A stretch of DNA of 7,603 bases from an uncultured Peptococcaceae bacterium (GTDB lineage Bacteria > Bacillota > Peptococcia > Peptococcales > Peptococcaceae): the NCBI GenBank assembly GCA_902496505.1, contig CABVBB010000090.1:1-7603 (forward strand). The letters run 5' to 3'. Position 1 is the first letter of the stretch. Each line of letters starts with the position of its first letter. Below the pieces are notes generated by a model. That model had not been told where the DNA came from. It saw only the letters and a program-made list of their open reading frames with translations, and searched no databases. Both the position numbers and the translations under genes were made by a program. This document shows, one piece after another, positions 1 through 6,213 of this stretch.

Positions 1-1486
1 CATGGTCGGAGAAGATGAGGATGGTCCAGCCTTGATCGAGAAGCGGCAGGAATTCGCCGATATAATCATCGGTGAGTTCGTAGGTGGCTTCTGCGAATTT
101 GACCACTTCCTCCTCAGGATAACGGGAGGTATCGCGGGTCTTCAAATACTTCATGTAGTTGTGGCCTTCCAGGTCTGGCCCGTGATAATGGGAGAAGATG
201 ACGTCGATATCATATTGCTCGATCATATAATTCATGCTGTCTGCCTGCCATTTAGCAGCCAATTTCCACTGCTCGTGGTTGCATTTGAGGATGAGGTCCG
301 CATCGTTGCCGGTCATCTGGCTGGTCGGCATCATGGGGCCGAATTTATCGGTGATCTCTTTGAACAGGCTCCTGGGGAACCAAGGGCTGTCGTCCTCGCA
401 GGACATGGAGCGGGAGCTCCAGATGCGGACGTAGCTGCCGTCCTCAGCGATCTTTAACATCCGCATGTTGCGCATGACTTTTTCTTCGCCGGTCTTGGTC
501 GGCTGGACATCGTAGATGCAGGAGGTGAAAACGTCGTTTTCCAAAATGGCCAACGGTTCAGCGGTCTTTTTGTCCTTGTACATCGCTACACGGTCGTATA
601 TGCCGTCAGCGTTCTTGAGGATCAGGCAGTTGCGGGTGATGCGGCCATAGCCCATGATCGCAACGAATTCTTTGCTGTCCTCGGGGATCTCGAATTCCCA
701 GCCGTTCGCTGGCAAAACGGGAGAAATGGAGCAGGCGCTGGGGAAATCGCCCAAGGTCCACATCAGGCCATGCTCTTCTTCGAACTGTACGCTGCAGGTA
801 ACGTCATTGGCGTTGACCTTGAAGCCTTCGACATGCTTGACGTTTTCTTTATATTCATTCTTGTACTTCTTCATTTTTTCTTTGAATTCCGGCGTATTGG
901 GGGATTTCTGCGGCAGACCGCCCATGGTCAATTTTTCATCGCCCTCGATGTCGGTGGTGGTCACGGACATCGGCATATAAGAGACCTCTGACGCTTTGGT
1001 GCTGGCGATGAAGATGGTGTCAAAGTCTCTCTGCGCATAGAAGCCGCCTACTGCGCCTGGGCTGGAACCATCGACCATCATCAGATTGGGGCTGTCCAAG
1101 GTCGGAGGAAAGCTGCCGCCCGGCCAATGCCAGACCAGCGTCTTTTTGCCGGCCTGTGCGGTAACGTTCCACAGCGGCTCAGCCTTGAGAAAATTGGAGA
1201 AAAAAGCGGCGATGGTGACGTCTTTGGCATCGGGCGCCGAGATATTGAAGTCGGTGATGCCGTGGGTCATAGGATAGCAGCCAGTGCCCAGTGTTGCCCA
1301 CATCGGCGGCGTGATGGTCGGCATAGCGCCTAAGAGCATCAAGTCCTCACGACAGGAGCCTCTCTCGATAAATTTCTTGGTATTGGGCATCTTGCCTTCT
1401 TCGATCATGCGCTTGGTGAAGCGCGGATCCATGCCGTCAATACCTAAGAGCAGCAATTTGTTCGTCAAACCTTTTGAACGTAACAT
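1..1486 (-). CDS. Alkaline phosphatase superfamily protein, NPP-like phosphodiesterase/pyrophosphatase (3' end outside window)
   Basis: A putative metal-dependent phosphoesterase. The 495 residues present run without a stop to the left edge. They carry the superfamily signatures in order: the metal-binding Asp17 in LGIDGMD, the likely nucleophile Thr59 in MPTITPPMWATL followed by the GTGCYPMTHGI segment, the Asp438/His442 pair in GPDLEGH, and the Asp494-His495 pair in FSDH at the window edge. Thr as nucleophile and the D-x3-H spacing match the NPP/phosphodiesterase branch. The paralogue at the right end of the window has 205 more residues after its SDH motif, so full length should be near 700. 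There is no signal peptide or membrane segment, so a cytoplasmic location is inferred. The ATG at 1484-1486 has an ideal Shine-Dalgarno (AGGAGG, 1494-1499, 7-base spacer). The substrate is unknown; nucleotide, phosphonate and phosphodiester substrates are all possible in this superfamily. Confidence 0.88.
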   Translation of the reverse strand, partial: MLRSKGLTNKLLLLGIDGMDPRFTKRMIEEGKMPNTKKFIERGSCREDLMLLGAMPTITPPMWATLGTGCYPMTHGITDFNISAPDAKDVTIAAFFSNFLKAEPLWNVTAQAGKKTLVWHWPGGSFPPTLDSPNLMMVDGSSPGAVGGFYAQRDFDTIFIASTKASEVSYMPMSVTTTDIEGDEKLTMGGLPQKSPNTPEFKEKMKKYKNEYKENVKHVEGFKVNANDVTCSVQFEEEHGLMWTLGDFPSACSISPVLPANGWEFEIPEDSKEFVAIMGYGRITRNCLILKNADGIYDRVAMYKDKKTAEPLAILENDVFTSCIYDVQPTKTGEEKVMRNMRMLKIAEDGSYVRIWSSRSMSCEDDSPWFPRSLFKEITDKFGPMMPTSQMTGNDADLILKCNHEQWKLAAKWQADSMNYMIEQYDIDVIFSHYHGPDLEGHNYMKYLKTRDTSRYPEEEVVKFAEATYELTDDYIGEFLPLLDQGWTILIFSDH

Positions 1487-1534
1487 AGAACGACCTCCTC
1501 ATTCATTAGAAAACATTATCTTTCTTATGTTACA

Positions 1535-1563
1535 ATTCTAGCACGTTTATATGGGCTTATCTA
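1535..1563 (-). promoter_or_regulatory. Candidate vegetative promoter for the phosphodiesterase gene starting at 1486
   Basis: Reading the minus strand, an extended -10 element TGCTAGAAT (hexamer 1540-1535, five of six matches to TATAAT) lies 17 bases downstream of TAGATA (1563-1558, four of six matches to TTGACA). It sits about 50 bases before the start codon, in an AT-rich gap just after the previous gene's terminator, where a promoter is needed. The -35 is weak, so this is a candidate only. Confidence 0.38.
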
Positions 1564-1646
1564 ATTGGTTTTCGTTTGTTTCGCTGTGCTTGTTATAAAC
1601 TTTTCCTATAATATCCGCACTGCTGCGGCCCATTATTCTGCCCAAC

Positions 1647-1682
1647 AAAAAGCGCCGGTCCGCATACAGCAGACCGGCGCTT
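1647..1682 (-). terminator. Rho-independent terminator after the lipoprotein gene
   Basis: On the minus strand a perfect 10-bp GC-rich stem (arms 1681-1672 and 1660-1651, AGCGCCGGTC paired with its complement) encloses an 11-base loop and runs straight into a T tract (1651-1647). One more A-T pair can extend the stem. It lies 15 bases beyond the stop codon at 1697 and closes the presumed sleB-ypeB-lipoprotein transcript. Confidence 0.9.
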
Positions 1683-1696
1683 ATCGCGACTGACGG

Positions 1697-2941
1697 TTAT
1701 TCGATTTGCTTATACTGACCGCTGGCCAGATCGATCTCAAAGATCTCGCGGTGATTATCCAGATCATAATGCACCATCCGCATCGTCTGACCGCGGACCA
1801 TGAAGCGGCGCATCTCTTCGCCCCCGCTTTGGTCTGGGATAGTGCAGATGGGACGCACTTGGGCCGAGCGTTGATCGATGGCATAAAGCTTCGCCGCCCA
1901 CCGCTCAGCGTCATAGCTGATCTGCAGCGTGTAGATGGTGTCTTGGGTCATCGCCACAGCCAGGGAATCATCTTGCAGCGCCTGGGCTTGGCGGCTGGCT
2001 TCATCGATGACAAAGATGCCGCCGGGAAAGCCTTCGGAATACGGCTCCCAAAAATGCGCCTCCAAGTAGAGCTTGCCGTCAGCATAGTCAACGAAGCTGA
2101 AATCATAGTTGCGCAGCCCATCTGACAGCGGATAGCGTTCACCCGTGGAGCGCTCCTGCGCCCAAAGCTGGGTCTCGTACTCCAAAAGCGCTTCATTGGC
2201 CGCATCCTCCTGGCTTTGCGCCAGGTACGTCTTCTCCTGATAATAAATGGCCTGATCTGTGCCGAAGAGCACCGTTTGCTCATCCGTCGGCACAAAATCA
2301 GCGTACGCAGGCTTAGCCAGCTGCTGACGGTCGCCAAAATAAAGCGGGTCATAGCTCAGCCACTGCTGACCATTGCCTAGGAGGGACACGGCACGCTTCT
2401 GCCCAGTGAGCATCGTCCCTTGACCATAATGGCCGTCAAAAGGCGAATATGCACTGAATTCGACGGCATTACGGGCCAGCTCCAGGTCGTACGTCATCAA
2501 AAAATCGATGCGCCCCTCCTTCTCTTGGACCACAGAGACATCGGTGAGCGTATAATCCCAGACAGAGCTGCCCAGCAGTTCATCGAGCTTTGCCCGGGCA
2601 AAAACCTCCGGTGCTTCCTCACGGCTGGCGCGGATAGGGTGCTGGTAGGTGAAGCTGTAGGGATAATCCAGCACCAGTGACGCAGAGCCATCGGCGTGCA
2701 CCTGGATCTCTACCGGTTCCTCGGCCCGGCTGCCTTCTGGCAGCTGGATCGCCTGCGGATTTTCCACAGCGATCACGCGGCCCTCCAGATCTACGGCCTG
2801 AATGGTATCGCCCTCGTTAAAATACAAGACCTTGCTGGTATACGTATAGGGTTCTACAGCCTGCGCAGGCGGCTGCTTCTCAGCCTGGCAGCCACAGAGC
2901 AGACAGAGTGCACATAGCCCAGCCATCAGCATACGTTTCAT
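1697..2941 (-). CDS. Predicted lipoprotein of unknown function, downstream of ypeB
   Basis: I do not recognise this 414-residue protein. It opens with a short lipoprotein signal peptide: positive residues MKRM, a hydrophobic core, and a lipobox LCGC with acylated Cys18. It is therefore expected on the outer face of a membrane. The mature part has no further membrane segment and looks rich in beta strands. Near the C-terminus three stretches (about residues 289-320, 335-363 and 386-412) repeat a strand, a turn and an xIDxxSxQ-like motif (VIDEASRQ, AIDQRSAQ, EIDLASGQ), resembling blades of a propeller-type fold. The start at 2941 is followed closely by Met4 and Met6. A purine-rich AGGAGAAGGGGG lies upstream, so Met1 is preferred but not certain. 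The gene follows ypeB by 124 bases with no terminator between them, and its own terminator follows directly. A role in spores or germination is inferred from this position only. Confidence 0.85.
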   Translation of the reverse strand: MKRMLMAGLCALCLLCGCQAEKQPPAQAVEPYTYTSKVLYFNEGDTIQAVDLEGRVIAVENPQAIQLPEGSRAEEPVEIQVHADGSASLVLDYPYSFTYQHPIRASREEAPEVFARAKLDELLGSSVWDYTLTDVSVVQEKEGRIDFLMTYDLELARNAVEFSAYSPFDGHYGQGTMLTGQKRAVSLLGNGQQWLSYDPLYFGDRQQLAKPAYADFVPTDEQTVLFGTDQAIYYQEKTYLAQSQEDAANEALLEYETQLWAQERSTGERYPLSDGLRNYDFSFVDYADGKLYLEAHFWEPYSEGFPGGIFVIDEASRQAQALQDDSLAVAMTQDTIYTLQISYDAERWAAKLYAIDQRSAQVRPICTIPDQSGGEEMRRFMVRGQTMRMVHYDLDNHREIFEIDLASGQYKQIE

Positions 2942-3065
2942 CTCGTCCGCCCCCTTCTCCTTTGACTCGATGTGCAGATCTCCTGGTCATTGTATAGGAT
3001 ATATTCTCCAGCGCATCACCAAAGTCCTAGGCTGTCCAGGGCAATATTTGCGGTAATTTTTCCCA
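2942..3065 (-). other. Intergenic gap between ypeB and the lipoprotein gene, no terminator seen
   Basis: I found no stable hairpin plus T run in this 124-base gap, which favours read-through from ypeB. On the minus strand there is a -10-like TATACAAT (about 2992-2985), but no convincing -35 box for the vegetative or the sporulation sigma factors at a usual distance. A separate promoter therefore cannot be excluded or supported. Confidence 0.4.
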
Positions 3066-4454
3066 TCAGGTGCGGTCGCCGTCATTGGTCTCTGTGAGAT
3101 ATTCCGGCGCCTGAGTCAGCCGCACGACCCGCACTTCCAGACCTGTCGCTGCGTCGACAAAGATAGCGAACGTCTCATCGACGACCTGTCCCCGCACTTC
3201 ATAGGTCAAGATCTCCCGCACGCTGTATTCATCAGGGATCAGCGCCAAGCGGATATCACTGACGGTGAAGTTGGGATTCATCCCCTGCTTGACCTCTTCA
3301 GCAGACAGTTTGGGCGCCGGGATCTGGCGGTCATAATGGCGCGTGGCAAAGCTGGTCTGATCGTAATTGATGATCTCGCCGTCATCCAGCGCCAGTTGGA
3401 TCTTGACCATGTCCGAATAAATATAAGCGCCGTCCTGCACGGGTACGAAGGTCAGATCCGCCAAGCCTTCGTCAAAACGGCTCTCCACCAATTTCATCAC
3501 CGGAAAGCCCTGCGTCTGGAGAAATTCCTGCGCTTTTTCCTCAGCGTCAGCCTCTTCCAGCGTCGGCTGGCCTACCTCTCTGTAGCGATACATCTGCAAG
3601 ATCAATCCGCCCTTTTGGCTGACCTCGATGTAGACTGGCTCTTCGCTGCCCTCCAGATAGAGGCGTACGCCATAGATCGGCAGCTTGCCGCCCTCGGAGG
3701 CGAATTCCACTCGGCTTTCGCGAATGGTCTGTCCGTAGCGGCTGTAAAATTCCTCCGCACGGCGGGCAGCTTCGGCCTGGGTGATCTGTTCGCCAGCGAT
3801 AGGCCGCGGTTCCGGCTCGATCTTGCGCACGCCCTCAGCAAAATCCAATTCTGGGAAAGCGTGCACTTGGCTTTCGATGCTGCGAAAGGCGGAGACGATG
3901 ACGTTTTCCCCATCCGCTTGTTCCTCATTAGCGAGATAATGCTCCACATCAGAAAAACGCAGGTTTTCGCTCAGGATGCGCGCTTCGACCTCACTGAGTT
4001 CGTCCCGCACCACCTTGGAGCGTTCGTAAAAATCCGTGAGCTGCGCCCAGTCGTTCTCGCTCAGGGGCTGCTTTTCCAGCACATTTTTGCGCATCAGATA
4101 ATAGCTGTACTCCGCCACGTCATTGAGCAAAAGGTCCGTGCTTTCCAGTTCATGCATCGCTGCGGGCAGACCGCTCAGATCATCCACTGCACCGTAGACC
4201 TGCCGCCACAGATTGGCCACGCCCAAAAGCGTCTGCTCATGGCTCGTGGTCACTAAGAGCTGGGCCAGCTGCGCATTGATATGATCCATGCCTTCGGCCA
4301 ATTGGTGAAAGCTGCGCTGATAGCCGTTTTCCACCTGCACGGCCAGCGTATCCTCCGGCTGGGGCTTAGCCTGCGGCCCATTGCCGCAGCCCGCAGTCAG
4401 GAGCAAGACGGCCGCAAGCAGGGCCGCTGTCCATTTTTGCTGTTGTTTTTTCAT
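3066..4454 (-). CDS. ypeB: Germination protein YpeB, lipoprotein form
   Basis: YpeB works with SleB in the spore. In Bacillus each needs the other to accumulate stably, and YpeB is degraded during germination. This 462-residue protein has the family layout. After an N-terminal export signal comes the conserved helical region (about 40-175), opening with ENGYQRSFHQL and containing EYSYYLMRKN and LSENLRFSDVEHYL. Then come three PepSY-type units (about 224-285, 298-362 and 382-445). Bacillus YpeB has an N-terminal membrane anchor; here the segment ends in LLLTAGC, a lipobox-like site with Cys23, so a lipid anchor is likely. The residue at -3 is Thr, which is less usual. The start codon lies 11 bases after the sleB stop, and the Shine-Dalgarno AGGAG (4465-4461) abuts that stop codon, so the two are translationally linked. 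Family assignment is firm. Confidence 0.95.
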   Translation of the reverse strand: MKKQQQKWTAALLAAVLLLTAGCGNGPQAKPQPEDTLAVQVENGYQRSFHQLAEGMDHINAQLAQLLVTTSHEQTLLGVANLWRQVYGAVDDLSGLPAAMHELESTDLLLNDVAEYSYYLMRKNVLEKQPLSENDWAQLTDFYERSKVVRDELSEVEARILSENLRFSDVEHYLANEEQADGENVIVSAFRSIESQVHAFPELDFAEGVRKIEPEPRPIAGEQITQAEAARRAEEFYSRYGQTIRESRVEFASEGGKLPIYGVRLYLEGSEEPVYIEVSQKGGLILQMYRYREVGQPTLEEADAEEKAQEFLQTQGFPVMKLVESRFDEGLADLTFVPVQDGAYIYSDMVKIQLALDDGEIINYDQTSFATRHYDRQIPAPKLSAEEVKQGMNPNFTVSDIRLALIPDEYSVREILTYEVRGQVVDETFAIFVDAATGLEVRVVRLTQAPEYLTETNDGDRT

Positions 4455-4460
4455 CGTTCT

Positions 4461-4465
4461 CTCCT
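4461..4465 (-). promoter_or_regulatory. ypeB ribosome binding site abutting the sleB stop codon
   Basis: On the minus strand the sequence reads TAGAGGAGAGAACG then ATG. The TAG is the sleB stop (4468-4466) and AGGAG is placed 6 bases before the ypeB start. A ribosome ending sleB would uncover or reuse this site, which suits the need for matched amounts of SleB and YpeB. Confidence 0.75.
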
Positions 4466-4939
4466 CTATATGCCAAAGACATGCTTACCGATCTTGGTCA
4501 TGATGGTCCTGGACCAGATCCATTTGCTGGTAGCTGTGCTGGGATTCCAATAATATAATGCGCCGTAGGTGGGATCCCAGCCGCCGATAGCCGCCTTGGC
4601 AGCATTGACAGACGATTTGTCCGGCTCCATGTAGTACTGTCCGTCGCTCACCGCGTCAAAGGCGCCCGGCTGAAAGCACACGCCATAAACAGAGTCGGGG
4701 AATTTTTTGTCCTTGACGCGATTGAGGATGACCGCTCCCACAGCGACCTTGCCGATATACGGTTCGCCCCGCGCCTCGCCGTGGATCATCTTCGCCAGAA
4801 CCGTCACATCATTGCTGCTGTAGGTGCCCACGCCGCCGATGGCCTCCTGCCCCAGTGGCCCTATGGTCTCCGTCAGCGTGAGGCCGATCAGCAGACAGAT
4901 CATCAGGAACAGTCCGCGCTTTTTATTTAGCCATTTCAT
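4466..4939 (-). CDS. sleB: Spore cortex-lytic enzyme SleB (Hydrolase_2 domain), short form
   Basis: SleB is a lytic transglycosylase that cleaves the muramic-delta-lactam-containing cortex peptidoglycan during germination. The 157-residue protein begins with an export signal or anchor (about residues 7-24 after MKWLNKKR). The Hydrolase_2 domain follows from about residue 43 to the end. It shows the conserved MIHGEARGEPY block with the predicted catalytic Glu55, then VAVGAVILNRV, QPGAFDAVSDGQ, YYWNP, SKWIWSR and the terminal IGKHVFGI. Bacillus SleB is about 300 residues and has a peptidoglycan-binding domain between signal and catalytic domain; that domain is absent here. CwlJ also lacks it, but it has no signal peptide and is not paired with ypeB, so SleB is the better name. 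Start 4939 is set by AGGAG (4953-4949) with a 9-base spacer. It is first in the operon with ypeB, behind a sigma-G-type promoter. Confidence 0.95.
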   Translation of the reverse strand: MKWLNKKRGLFLMICLLIGLTLTETIGPLGQEAIGGVGTYSSNDVTVLAKMIHGEARGEPYIGKVAVGAVILNRVKDKKFPDSVYGVCFQPGAFDAVSDGQYYMEPDKSSVNAAKAAIGGWDPTYGALYYWNPSTATSKWIWSRTIMTKIGKHVFGI

Positions 4940-4961
4940 GTTTGTTCACTCCTTTTGCCCA

Positions 4962-4991
4962 TAGTATGGGACAATATCGCCTCCCTTATGC
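4962..4991 (-). promoter_or_regulatory. Forespore sigma-G-type promoter of the sleB-ypeB operon
   Basis: Reading the minus strand, GCATA (4991-4987) is followed after exactly 18 bases by CATACTA (4968-4962). This matches the Bacillus subtilis sigma-G consensus GMATR-N18-CATNMTA at every defined base. Transcription would begin near 4955, giving a very short leader that still holds the sleB Shine-Dalgarno. In B. subtilis sleB is a known sigma-G gene, so motif, spacing and gene identity agree. Sigma-F recognises related sequences and could contribute. Confidence 0.82.
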
Positions 4992-5062
4992 TGAAACGGC
5001 TGCAGTCTGCTCTCGCCAGTCAGCACGGCAGCAGCTCGCTGACCCGATCGATCAAACAGCAC

Positions 5063-5103
5063 AAAAAACCGCTCAGACTTTTTTAACAGTCTCAGCGGTT
5101 TTT
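5063..5103. terminator. Intrinsic terminator, potentially bidirectional, before the sleB promoter
   Basis: Arms 5064-5079 and 5088-5103 form a 16-bp stem with one internal mismatch and an 8-base loop. The outer pairs are A-T runs, so a T tract follows the GC-rich core on either strand. On the minus strand it lies about 57 bases past the stop at 5161 and would end that gene's transcript, insulating the sigma-G promoter just downstream. No plus-strand gene in the window would use the reverse direction. Confidence 0.85.
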
Positions 5104-5160
5104 AATGACTTCCAGACTCAGGTGCCCTGATTTTCTCCAGGCTGGCAGTGTTTTAAAATC

Positions 5161-5424
5161 TCATTTGGACGATAGATTCCACAGCCGGCCGTAATCTTTG
5201 AGCAGCTGCACGGCTTGCGGCGAGCAGGCGGCTTCGGCCGCAGCCAGCTTCTCCGCGAAAAGTTCTGCTTCGATGACAGAGGGCAGACTGCGCAGTGCCT
5301 GAAGGCGCGCGATATAGCGGTCATCCATCAGCTGCCCCACTTCTTTTTGAAAAGCTGCCCGCTCGCTGCTGAGTTCGGCGGCTTTTTCGTACCAGCGCGT
5401 CTTGGCATAGACTGGCGAGGTCAA
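5161..5424 (-). CDS. C-terminal part of a frame-disrupted protein of unknown function (frame 2)
   Basis: This 87-codon stretch, rich in Ala and Glu and likely helical (for example ELFAEKLAAAEAACS), can be read from a TTG at 5424-5422 that overlaps the TGA of the upstream frame as TTGA. It would then be a small separate protein. However, the same frame stays open upstream to 5505 and encodes protein-like sequence just before the TTG (QPQAAEEQKWAAERKGF), while the other frame turns into an Arg-rich tail. I therefore read it as the displaced C-terminus of the gene starting at 6098. Joined after Gln206, the product would have about 312 residues. The only ribosome-site candidate before the TTG is a weak AAGGG. 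The function is not recognised. Confidence 0.6.
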   Translation of the reverse strand: MTSPVYAKTRWYEKAAELSSERAAFQKEVGQLMDDRYIARLQALRSLPSVIEAELFAEKLAAAEAACSPQAVQLLKDYGRLWNLSSK

Positions 5425-6098
5425 AAAGCCCTTGCGCTCAGCGGCCCATTTCTGTTCCTCCGCGGCTTGCGGTTGGCGTTTTGCACTTGCCGCACGACAC
5501 CTTGGTCATTGATCTCGATATAGACATTGAAGGTGCGGTTGAATTGTTTTTTGATCAGCACATCATCCGCCATCTGCAAACGGGTCGCCGCCAGCCAGCT
5601 GCGCAGTGCGTCAAAATGCTCCGTGGTCAGCGTCTTGGCCAGATAAGCCCTATTGAGCAATCCTTCGAATAATTGCAGCTGGCCGTCGTCAAAGAAGCCG
5701 TCGATCGCTTCTTTGTAACTTTCCAAAATGTCGCCTGCGCTGTCACAATTGGGGAGCTGACCCAATTCCTCCAGGATATCAAAAAACGCTGCATTATACA
5801 TTGCCTGCAGCTCTTTGCCCAATGCCAGCTTGAGCTTGAGTTTGGCTTCCTCCTCGCTGCCCGTGATCTTGGCCTGGCGCACGGTCTTCTCGGCCACAGC
5901 AGTGGGCAAGATCCCCGCCAAGCGGCTGTTTTCTATAAAATCATGGATGCGCTGCCAATCCCCGCCCATGCGGTAAAGGACTTTGCCGTCTTTGCGGTAA
6001 GCACAGCCATAAGCAGTGTCTTCGTATTCAAAGCAGCCCAATTCGGCCATGGATTTGATCATCTGCGCGCTGGATACATCTTTTAATGAAGTGGTCAT
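5421..6098 (-). CDS. Protein of unknown function, N-terminal part of a frame-disrupted gene
   Basis: I do not recognise this family. As read, it encodes 225 residues starting at ATG 6098-6096, behind GAGGAGAGGG (AGGAG at 6114-6110). There is no signal peptide or membrane helix, so a cytoplasmic protein is likely. Residues 1-60 hold mixed short strands around FEYEDTAYGCAYRKDGK and GGDWQRIHDFIEN. Residues 75-200 look mainly helical and acidic. From about residue 207 the composition changes sharply to RKPRRNRNGPLSARAF with rare AGG and AGA codons, as expected when reading out of frame. The other frame continues with normal codon use to 5161. The likely intact product is about 312 residues. The gene stands alone between two terminators, upstream of but not joined to the sleB operon. 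Confidence 0.75.
   Translation of the reverse strand: MTTSLKDVSSAQMIKSMAELGCFEYEDTAYGCAYRKDGKVLYRMGGDWQRIHDFIENSRLAGILPTAVAEKTVRQAKITGSEEEAKLKLKLALGKELQAMYNAAFFDILEELGQLPNCDSAGDILESYKEAIDGFFDDGQLQLFEGLLNRAYLAKTLTTEHFDALRSWLAATRLQMADDVLIKKQFNRTFNVYIEINDQGVVRQVQNANRKPRRNRNGPLSARAF
5479..5505 (-). other. Probable frameshift site joining the two halves of the ~312-residue protein
   Basis: Only here are both frames open together with plausible coding sequence on either side. The minus strand reads GTG CAA AAC GCC in the upstream frame. Adding one A to the four-A run (5482-5479) gives GTG CAA AAA CGC CAA CCG and continues directly into the downstream frame. A single-base deletion in a short homopolymer, real or a sequencing error, is the simplest cause. 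The site does not fit a classic X-XXY-YYZ slippery heptamer. Confidence 0.65.
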
Positions 6099-6131
6099 AC
6101 GATCACCCTCTCCTCATTGATCATTTCTTTT

Positions 6132-6159
6132 ACTATATCACAAAAAGGCCGCCGCAAAA
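6132..6159 (-). promoter_or_regulatory. Weak candidate promoter for the gene starting at 6098
   Basis: The minus strand has an extended -10-like TGATATAGT (hexamer TATAGT, 6137-6132), about 34 bases before the start codon and just after the upstream terminator. The only -35 at 16 bases is TTTTGC (6159-6154), inside the terminator arm, and it is poor. Position supports a promoter here; the sequence gives only modest support. Confidence 0.3.
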
Positions 6160-6185
6160 CGATAAATCGTTTCTGCGGCGGCCTT
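6142..6185 (-). terminator. Long-stem intrinsic terminator after the right-hand phosphodiesterase gene
   Basis: On the minus strand arms 6185-6166 and 6163-6145 pair over about 19 bp with a single bulged G. The GC-rich outer part reads AAGGCCGCCGCA, and the inner part AAACGAT pairs with ATCGTTT around a tiny loop. A T run (6146-6142) follows. It begins 28 bases after the stop at 6214 and separates this gene from the next. Confidence 0.92.
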
Positions 6186-6213
6186 GACTCAAGCGATGGG
6201 TCGCCTCAAGGGC

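Noticed and set aside
1540..1620. Sporulation sigma-E or sigma-K promoter before the left phosphodiesterase gene (CATATAAA)
   Set aside because: The -10 is only a partial match and there is no matching -35 at the required spacing. The extended -10 vegetative candidate fits better.
1706..2125. Plus-strand open frame of 139 codons
   Set aside because: Antisense to the lipoprotein gene, with no ribosome site or independent support.
3020..3062. Possible hairpin just after the ypeB stop (GGG...CCC around an AT-rich core)
   Set aside because: The arms pair at few positions beyond the three G-C pairs and no T run follows, so it is not a terminator.
3336..4256. Plus-strand open frame of 306 codons
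   Set aside because: It lies entirely antisense to ypeB, whose product has clear family motifs. Long antisense frames are expected at this base composition.
5439..5460. Strong GGAGGA followed by ATG on the minus strand inside the disrupted gene
   Set aside because: The ATG opens a frame of only three codons before a TGA, so it is not a usable restart.
5479..5485. Programmed -1 ribosomal frameshift at the CAAAAC run
   Set aside because: The bases do not form an X-XXY-YYZ heptamer in frame and P-site re-pairing would be poor. A one-base deletion is simpler, although recoding is not fully excluded.
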